From the NCBI GenBank assembly GCA_020631735.1, contig CM036158.1:84331914-84395913 (forward strand): DNA of 64,000 nt, given 5' to 3'. The notes beneath the pieces are model-generated. The model did no database searches and was not told where the DNA came from. It saw only the letters and a list, made by a program, of their open reading frames with translations. Below are positions 57,276 to 64,000 of the stretch, in pieces; positions within the stretch are counted from its first letter, which is position 1, and each line of letters starts with the position of its first letter. Origin of the DNA: Saccharum officinarum (lineage: Eukaryota > Streptophyta > Magnoliopsida > Poales > Poaceae). The position numbers and the translations under genes were made by a program.

Positions 57276-57358
57276 ATCTTAATGTTGACTGTAGGACGCG
57301 AGCCTAGTTAGAATGGTCGTTAATAGCATCCATACTTCACTTAATTCATGCTTCCTCT

Positions 57359-60300
57359 TGTAACACCCTAAAATTTTGAAAAGAAGAAAAGTAGGAGAAA
57401 TATGATTTTTTGTATATTTTTTTGAGTATGCAAATTTAGGATAATAATAATTTTTATAAATTTAAAATCAAATATAATGGTAGGAACATGATTGAGCATT
57501 CATGCTGCTGCATTTGGAATTTTGTAATGAGTGGTTTAAATCAAATTCAAATTGGATTTGAAAATCTTTTGAAAAATGGTTTTGAAAAATTAGAAAAAGA
57601 AAAAGGAAAGGAAATTCTTTTCTTCTCGGGCCGTTTTCTCTCCCGCAGCCCATCTCCCCGGCCTGCAGCGGCGGCCCGTTTCCTCTTTTTTTTCTCCCCC
57701 GCGCCCGCATCCTCCTCCTGGGCCGAGCCCAAGTCGCGGCTGCTGTCTTCGCGCGCGCGCGGCCGCGTCCCACACCGAGCCGCTGACGAGTCGGTCCCAC
57801 CTGTCAGACCATCTCCTTCCCCAAGCCGCCGCCGGAATCTCTCTTTCCTTTCTTACCGTCGGTGAATCCTTCTCCAAATCCTCCTCCTTCCTTTCTTAGC
57901 GCCGCTCCGGGCTATAAAAACGGGGCCGCCGCACCTCCCCGCTCCACATCCAACCACAAATCGCGGCTACATCGCCCTGTGGTGGCTACGCCCGAAGCAC
58001 CGCCCTAGCCGCCCGCCTCTCCGAGCCGCACGCTCTCCTTGCTTCATCCCCGGCCACAGTTTTGCCCTAGGTGAGATCGCGTTGATGCACTCTACACGCT
58101 GGTGTTTTTCTTTCGCAAGCTCGTGCCTTGTAGCGCTAGATAGCCAAGTCCGGCCATGGCGCCGCCGCGGGACTCGCCGTCGTGACCGTTTCCGGCCGAG
58201 CGCCGCCGCCGGCTGATTCCCGATCCAATCCGATCCGTCCGATTTGAATCCAACGGCCGAGGATCAAAGATACCGGTTCGGCCGGCACTTTTGCTCAAGA
58301 GACCCTGGGAATTTCAAGTATAGAACCCGCACTCCAAGACGTATTCCGAAAATACGCTTTCTCTTTCCGAAAACATAGATTCGTTTTAATAAGTTCAGAA
58401 TACGCTTTCACTTATTTACAGTTTTGCCACTGAGTTTGTTTTAGCCATAATTTCTCCGTTTTAACTCCGATTTGATCCGTTCAACTTGCGTTAGGTTCAT
58501 AATTTCATAATCTACATGTTAATACTACTGTTAAGTAGGTTTTCAACTTTTAAAATTCGTGATTAGATTTAATCTATTATTTTAATAGAGGAAATCTTGT
58601 TTATTTCATATCTTCTACGTTTCAACTCCGTTTTGAGCCATTCAAGTTGCGTTAGATTCATAGCAATGAGATCTACGCATTTATAACAGTGTTTATCATG
58701 TCACTAATATTGGAATTTCATGGTTTGAATCATATCTTAAATAACAATTATGCAACTAGGTTTTGTAAATAAAATATGATTTGTTTTACTTTAGTTTTAT
58801 AATTCGAATCTAAATTTGACTTAAATGATAATCTCTATAAAATATCTTATATATGTTTTTATACCATTAAGATACATGAAGCTAATAGTTTTATGGGTAA
58901 ATCTATCGGTAGTTGTATCTTTTCAACCGTAGCTCCGATTAGCGTGCTTTTCGCGACTTTGTGTTCGTAGCGATGCGTAGAATCATGTTTCAAACTCTTT
59001 TACTTATTTTTGTATGATTGGTGTACTGTTCTAATATAGATCTATTGTTTGCTTCGTGTATGATTGCTCGATGTGTGTGTGGTGATTTATTGATCAAGTC
59101 CAGTCGGTGAGATTTACGTGGAGATTCAAGAAGCTATTAATTGAAGATTTGGATCAGAAGAAGGATCTTGATTTAAGGCAAGTATAGCATGGGATTATCC
59201 TTGTTTCCTATTCATCTTTAATATACTTAATTCATGTGCATGTGTCTACCTTGTTACCCCTAAGGATATCCTAGTTTTTGTATATTGTACCTTGACATCC
59301 ATGGAACATTGCATTGGGTAGTATTATGCTAGCGCTCAAGATAAATAACCATGATCTGTAACTTGACTAATGGTATATGCAATAAACGTTTAAAAGATTC
59401 TTTATAGAAACATGGCTCAAGAGGGCTAGAGCATATTTGGTTATTTTTATGGTGCTCTAGTTTCTCTCCATAAGGACTTATCTGTAAGCGAAAATCCGGG
59501 ACTTACAGTACAACTGTGAGGGCTAAAATGGCTCTGGCTTTAGCTCAGTATGAGGACCTTTTCTAGCTTGTTAGAGGTTACCCTTGTGGCGCAAATGGGG
59601 TAAAGCAGACTGTGGATCCCTGCGTGGTGTATCACACGGACTGACTTCTGAAACCTAGCGGCCCTAACTTGTTAGACGAACCTTTGAAAGGCTTCATAGT
59701 GTTTCTCTGCCTGCTCACCTTGGAAGTGTTTTGGGAGTCGCGATCCCGGGCATATGGGTAAACATGACTCACAGTGAAAGTGTACAACCTCTGCAGAGTG
59801 TAAAACTGTTATAACAGCCGTGCTCACGGTCACGAGTGGCCTTGGACCCTTACAGAATAAATGATGAACGCTGATGATAATGATAACACTGATGATATTG
59901 ATGTTCACTAATGATTATTGTTTCTTGCTATACATTATTCTAGAATACATGATCATGAGGTTATTTGGGCTTATGGTAAACTTGTTGCTACTCAATTGCT
60001 AAAAGATGACTTAATAAAAGCTATCGCAGTAAACCTGTGTCAAACCTTTTGAGCCTCATGAACCCCATGTTATATTTGTTGAGTTCGACATGGACTCACT
60101 CTTGCTATTTCCCACATCTCAGGAAGGGTACCAGATTTCTAGATTCTGGAATTTGTTAGGCTTGTGATCAACCAGTTAGTTTGATCCTGGAGTGAAGGTT
60201 ACACCCGGTGCTCGGAGTTGTCTTTCCGCTGTGTTGTTCTCTAAGGTATATTTTATACTATTGTGTTATGTATATTAAGCATTTGTCTCTTGATATTACA

Positions 60301-60386
60301 CTTATCTGCGGCTATATGTGAGATTTGACTTCTTTATTTCACATATAGTGTAAATCTGGTTTTGTCCTTTAAAACCAGGTGTGACA
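57359..60386 (+). repeat. LTR of element E, unit 2
   Basis: Same as 50773-53800 with few substitutions. TATA 57913-57920, U5 block 59759-59858, donor-like site 59178-59183. Confidence 0.94.
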
Positions 60387-60389
60387 GAG

Positions 60390-60401
60390 TGGTATCAGAG
60401 C
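60390..60401 (+). other. Primer-binding site of element E, unit 2
   Basis: TGGTATCAGAGC. Confidence 0.92.
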
Positions 60402-60667
60402 AATGCTGACTATAGGACGCAAGCCTAGTTAGAACTGGACGTTTAGCATGTTCTCATTGTTGTCTATTTCTTGCTTCTCTTTAACTTTGTTATTTTCTCA
60501 AAGTTATACTTAATTCTATCCCCGTTCTGTTATAAAAACCTTGTCTCTATTTTGAACCTTTTCTCCTTGTCTATTAGACGGCTCGTGACGAGAAGACTAT
60601 GGATTTCAGAGGTTAAGAGGACTGAATTGTGTCGCTCTTGCTCACTTTTGACAAGAAACCATTAGCG

Positions 60668-61848
60668 ATGCAAAACCAATTACTAGAAGAAATGGCACGA
60701 CATGGGAATTCTCAACGATGCTTATCTCAAGGTCAAGCCAACATACCTAAGGGGTCAGAGAAGATACAAGTAGCAGAAACTTGGAAGAATATGAAATCCA
60801 ATAAAGATGTTGATAGTAAGGCATTTGGAGAGCAGGAACAATGCCACTGCTGTAAGCATTATGGTTTTCCCTGTCTTCGAAACGAGTCTAACAAGGGAAA
60901 GTCAAGGTGGATCCAAATTTTGCGATCAACATGGACAAGAAGAGAAAGGCAATCTCATTAGAACCACTTGTGGAAAGCAATCAGCAAGCGAGTTATACTA
61001 CATTGTCACATGCAGCCCTGATCCCCTGCCAAACAAATCCAAACCCTGAAGAGTTAGAAGCCCCTCCCGCTAAAACTACTCCCCATGAAGTAGTCATAGA
61101 TGGGTGGACAATTACCTATAAGGAGTATCAACCCCGAAAGGCCAAACAAGCTAGGAAACAAGCCAAAGGGACGAAGGTGAACTTTTATGGCCAGCAAGAT
61201 AGCAGCATACCAAACAACAGTTCCTTAGAGTATGACATCACAAAAGATCCAGCTAAGAGAAAGTGTTATCATTGCCAGCAGGAAGGACATTATATCAAAT
61301 CTTGCCCACAGAAGAATCAACAACAGCAAGACCCAGGACAGGATGTCCAAAAGGAGCATGTGCAGGGAAATAAATTAAAGAGAAATTACATCTATGGAAG
61401 GTTGAAACATGTGGATATTTCCACCATTCCTGGAGCTAAGGAGGTCGTGTTTGGATCAATTCCAGTAAGTTCAGGAAATGCCAAGGTTTTGTTTGACCCC
61501 AGTGCCTCACATTCGTTCATATCTAGACAATATGTAAAAGATCATAACATACTTATGCTTCCAAGGGGGAAAACAGTGATGATTAAAACTCCAAGAGGTG
61601 AAATAAAGGCAGACCGCGTATGCCCAAAAGTTAGTCTTGACATAAAGGGGGTAAATTTTAAGGTAAACCTCATTGTTTTGGAATTAATGGGCATTGATGT
61701 TATCCTTGGAATAGACTGGTTATCTACTTGTAAAGGAGTGATTGAGTATGCCCAATGTTCAGTGTTTCTAACTACACTTTTAGGAGAAAGGATTGAGTAT
61801 GAGGGTATTAAATCTACACCGGAGGGATACCAGGTTAACCCATCTTAA
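60668..61848 (+). pseudogene. Element E ORF1, unit 2 (one-base frameshift)
   Basis: Copy of 54082-55263. One G is missing in a G run near 60896-60899, which shifts the frame after about 76 codons; an ATG-less open segment then continues in the original register from 60907 to 61848 with zinc knuckle and D-P-S domain complete. Because the indel is in a homopolymer it may be a sequencing error. One substitution changes Gly to Trp (acTGGGaag to acTTGGaag) near 60782. Confidence 0.8.
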
Positions 61849-62955
61849 GGTATGAGTTATAAGAATGCTAAAGAGGGATGCAGAGATTCAGATGTCCATA
61901 TAAAGCAATAAGGAATGTAAGAGACGTTATCTATTCTGGATGCTGCTACAATCACACCATGTTTAAGGAATAGGAGTTATGTCCCGTGTAATAAAACTGT
62001 TAGTAGCCAAGTTGAGTCGTCTTAATGTGTGGCTAATGAACATTTAAGTGTTTAGTTGCTTTGTGCTTATGTTTATGCTTGAGTTGGAATTTTATAATGA
62101 GTGGAATGATCTCGTGGGCTTTGACCATGATTTCATTTAGTTTATATGTATGAGGTATAAGGATTAATGAAATAAATAGCTGGGTTTTGGTTATCTCCTG
62201 CTTTCTATATCTTGTCTTTCGGAACAGCCTGTCTTTATCAACTTATATCTCTGTTCTTGAAAGACCAAAAAATCATGAGAAAATTCTGGACAAGAGTGGA
62301 CTTCAACATCTCTCTCTAAATGCAAAAAAAAACTACCCTCATAGCTATTTTGGATTGGGAGATACAAAAAAATCACAAGACGATGCAACTGTGCTGTCTG
62401 AAACCTGGAACAGAATCTGTTATGTGTTGTTTTCGGTCAAGTTAGCTGCAGAATCTGGAAGTGTGTTCTATAAGTAAGTTGCAGAGAATTTTATAAGCTT
62501 TCCATCGGTGTAAACTACAGCTTCATTGGATTAACAAAATGAGAGTTACAGCTGTTTTACTGCACTGCTGATTTTCTGCTTGTGAGAAATTTCAGATTTC
62601 TTGTTCTTACCCATACACAGGAGTATCATTGGGATGTCAGAACACTTTTTAGCTCATCTAGAAGAAGGGTTCAAGCTACCCTATTTGGTGTCCCTTATTT
62701 TAAGGGGGTAGCCAATGTAAAGAAGGATTATTAAGATTGAACTCTTTAGTTGGAAGTATTGGTTAGTCTCCATGATTGAGATGCCACTCTTGAGCAAAAA
62801 TGTCCTGTGAACAAGGTTGATAATTTTGGGTCCATAGAGGCGAGAGTTGTCCCTTTAGATAGCTCATGATTATGATCATCTGTACTTGCTCGTGATTGCT
62901 GATGTTGGTCACTTGATGACAGGAAGTGTCGTGTCTCAAGACTCAGGAGTCCTAT

Positions 62956-63732
62956 ATGACGTCTCGCACTGATATGTGGGAAAAGACTGATGTTTCTGCT
63001 ATTGAAGGATGTTATGGGTATGATGAAGCTGAGCACTATCAAAACAACAATGTTGAAGAGCAAGTTGGGAGTGAACTAAGTCAGAATCCACAACGACGAA
63101 AGCGAAAAAGGAAAGTCCATAAGAAGCCTGCTCAAGGAAGCAAAGCGCAGCTAAACTATATCAATGGAAGACTGAGCAATGTGGATATGGATAAAATTCA
63201 TGGAGTTACCAAAGTAGTGGGAGGTTATATTCAAGTAAGTTCAGTACAAGTTTTTGCTTTATTTGACCCTAGTGCTTCGCATTCTTTCATTTCCGCCGAC
63301 ATGGTAGAGACGTGCAAGATGGTGAAGTGTCCAATGAGGAGGCCTTTGCTAGTTCAAACCCCAGTGGGAGAAATGCAGGCAGATCAGATATGCCCGAATG
63401 TCAGTCTTGTCATAAATAAGGAAAAATTCACCGCAACACTCATTGTGTTGGAGTCACTTAAAATTCGCGTGGTTCTTGGTAATGGATGGCTCTGTGCACA
63501 TAAAGGAGTGATTCATGGTACTCGGTGCACAATGCTCTTAACAACACCATCTAGGAAAAGAATTGAGTATCAAGGTGGTCGACTTTTACCTGAGGAAAAC
63601 GAGAATGATCAATTAGAAGATAGGTACACCGAGGATAGCAAAGTGGATCATGAGTTTACAGAAGTCATAGCAGAGGAACAAACAATATTGGAGGAGCTCA
63701 ATTGGAGAGATGATTATGTTCAGGCAGGTTAG
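62956..63732 (+). CDS. Element E ORF2, unit 2
   Basis: Same 258-codon protein as 56371-57147, with the D-P-S motif, basic patch and acidic tail unchanged. Here the downstream region is complete: hairpin 63842-63860, polypurine tract 63866-63879, then the LTR. Confidence 0.82.
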   Translation: MTSRTDMWEKTDVSAIEGCYGYDEAEHYQNNNVEEQVGSELSQNPQRRKRKRKVHKKPAQGSKAQLNYINGRLSNVDMDKIHGVTKVVGGYIQVSSVQVFALFDPSASHSFISADMVETCKMVKCPMRRPLLVQTPVGEMQADQICPNVSLVINKEKFTATLIVLESLKIRVVLGNGWLCAHKGVIHGTRCTMLLTTPSRKRIEYQGGRLLPEENENDQLEDRYTEDSKVDHEFTEVIAEEQTILEELNWRDDYVQAG

Positions 63733-63841
63733 TCAGTCAGGATATGAGAAACTGTCTCATGACTCTGCACGAAAGAAGTAATTTGGAAAATGAGGATCAA
63801 ATAAAGACAAAGTGTCATTATCTCTTTTGTCATCATCTTCT

Positions 63842-63860
63842 GAATCTCGGGACGAGATTC
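63842..63860 (+). other. Stem-loop upstream of the polypurine tract, element E unit 2
   Basis: Same 19 bases as in A and B, 5 nt before the tract. Confidence 0.75.
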
Positions 63861-63865
63861 ATCTT

Positions 63866-63879
63866 AAGGGGGGTAGAAT
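63866..63879 (+). other. Polypurine tract of element E
   Basis: AAGGGGGGTAGAAT directly before the LTR; one G longer than in A and B. Confidence 0.9.
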
Positions 63880-64000
63880 TGTAACACCCTAAAATTTTGA
63901 AAAGAAGAAAAGTAGGAGAAATATGATTTTTTGTATATTTTTTTGAGTATGCAAATTTAGGATAATAATAATTTTTATAAATTTAAAATCAAATATAATG
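63880..64000 (+). repeat. 3' LTR of element E (first 121 bp, window ends)
   Basis: TGTAACACCCTAAAATTTTG, identical to the starts at 50773 and 57359. It serves as the only 3' LTR for both units. Confidence 0.93.

Larger units (their letters stand above)
50697..63867. repeat. 6.59-kb tandem duplication containing element E
   Basis: Unit 1 50697-57282, unit 2 57283-63867 (offset 6586, falling to 6585 after a one-base loss near 60896). Each unit begins with 76 bp of D leader and ends at CTTAA just before the polypurine tract. The junction joins CTTAA to TGTTGACTG without an LTR end and with no obvious homology between the breakpoints. Confidence 0.95.
50773..64000 (+). mobile_element. Element E: non-autonomous chromovirus-derived LTR element, tandemly duplicated
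   Basis: Structure: LTR (50773-53800), interior to 57282, then 76 bp of D leader, LTR (57359-60386), interior to 63879, then the start of a third LTR (63880 onward). The complete interior is only 3493 bp, with two ORFs and no RT, RNase H or integrase. LTR ends, primer site, hairpin, polypurine tract and U5 block are shared with A and B, so it could use their enzymes. The two units differ at a few positions only. Confidence 0.9.

Noticed and set aside
1..64000. Bacterial-type features (operons, Shine-Dalgarno sites, riboswitches, rho-independent terminators)
   Set aside because: Composition, LTR retrotransposons and TATA-type promoters show plant nuclear DNA; such features do not apply.

Overview
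The window is pericentromere-like, transposon-dense plant DNA, most plausibly from a panicoid grass (sorghum/sugarcane type). That reading rests on the retrotransposon families and on GC-rich, CpG-rich LTR promoters; no species marker is visible. I found no host gene, rRNA, tRNA gene or CRISPR. Nearly every base can be assigned to nested LTR retrotransposons. Four contigs are joined by three 100-N gaps (11031-11130, 33425-33524, 47523-47622).

Layout. (1) 1-11030: element A, a minus-strand Ty3/gypsy chromovirus of Tekay/Del type, with both LTRs cut (by the window edge and by a gap). (2) 11131-18738: element B, a sister subfamily of A on the minus strand, running from pol to its 5' LTR and inserted in the gag-like region of element F. 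(3) 18739-22265: F, a minus-strand element of uncertain family, with a plus-strand LTR-like segment (G) inside its LTR. (4) 22266-30332: H, a broken plus-strand Ty1/copia (Sirevirus-like) element with a gag carrying four zinc knuckles. It is interrupted by a solo copia LTR with a perfect ACATC target duplication (24810-27075), and part of it is repeated by a 2.57-kb tandem duplication. (5) 30333-33424: LTR and leader of element C (plus strand, Tekay-like). (6) 33525-40291: a second copy of A, sitting in the left LTR of (7) 40292-47522, a second copy of B. (8) 47623-47948: unassigned. (9) 47949-50772: LTR, primer site and leader of element D (a relative of C). (10) 50773-64000: element E, inserted in the D leader and present as a 6.59-kb tandem duplication.

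How the parts relate. A and B encode gag, protease, RT, RNase H, integrase and a C-terminal chromodomain, all now broken by stops and frameshifts. Upstream of gag both also carry an extra sense-strand reading frame (284 codons in A). E has the same LTR ends, primer-binding site, polypurine tract, pre-PPT hairpin and a strongly conserved U5 block as A and B, but has no RT, RNase H or integrase. Instead it has two open frames that are paralogues of each other. Each has a retropepsin-like fold signature in which the D-S-G catalytic triplet is replaced by D-P-S, and the first also has a CCHC zinc knuckle. E therefore looks like a non-autonomous partner that could be mobilised in trans by A-like elements, while making protease-like proteins expected to be catalytically dead. 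This is the most unusual content of the window.

Caution: the A and B copies overlap in a way that suggests the contigs are misordered or are haplotype duplicates. Single-base indels cluster near the gaps, so some frameshifts may be sequencing error.
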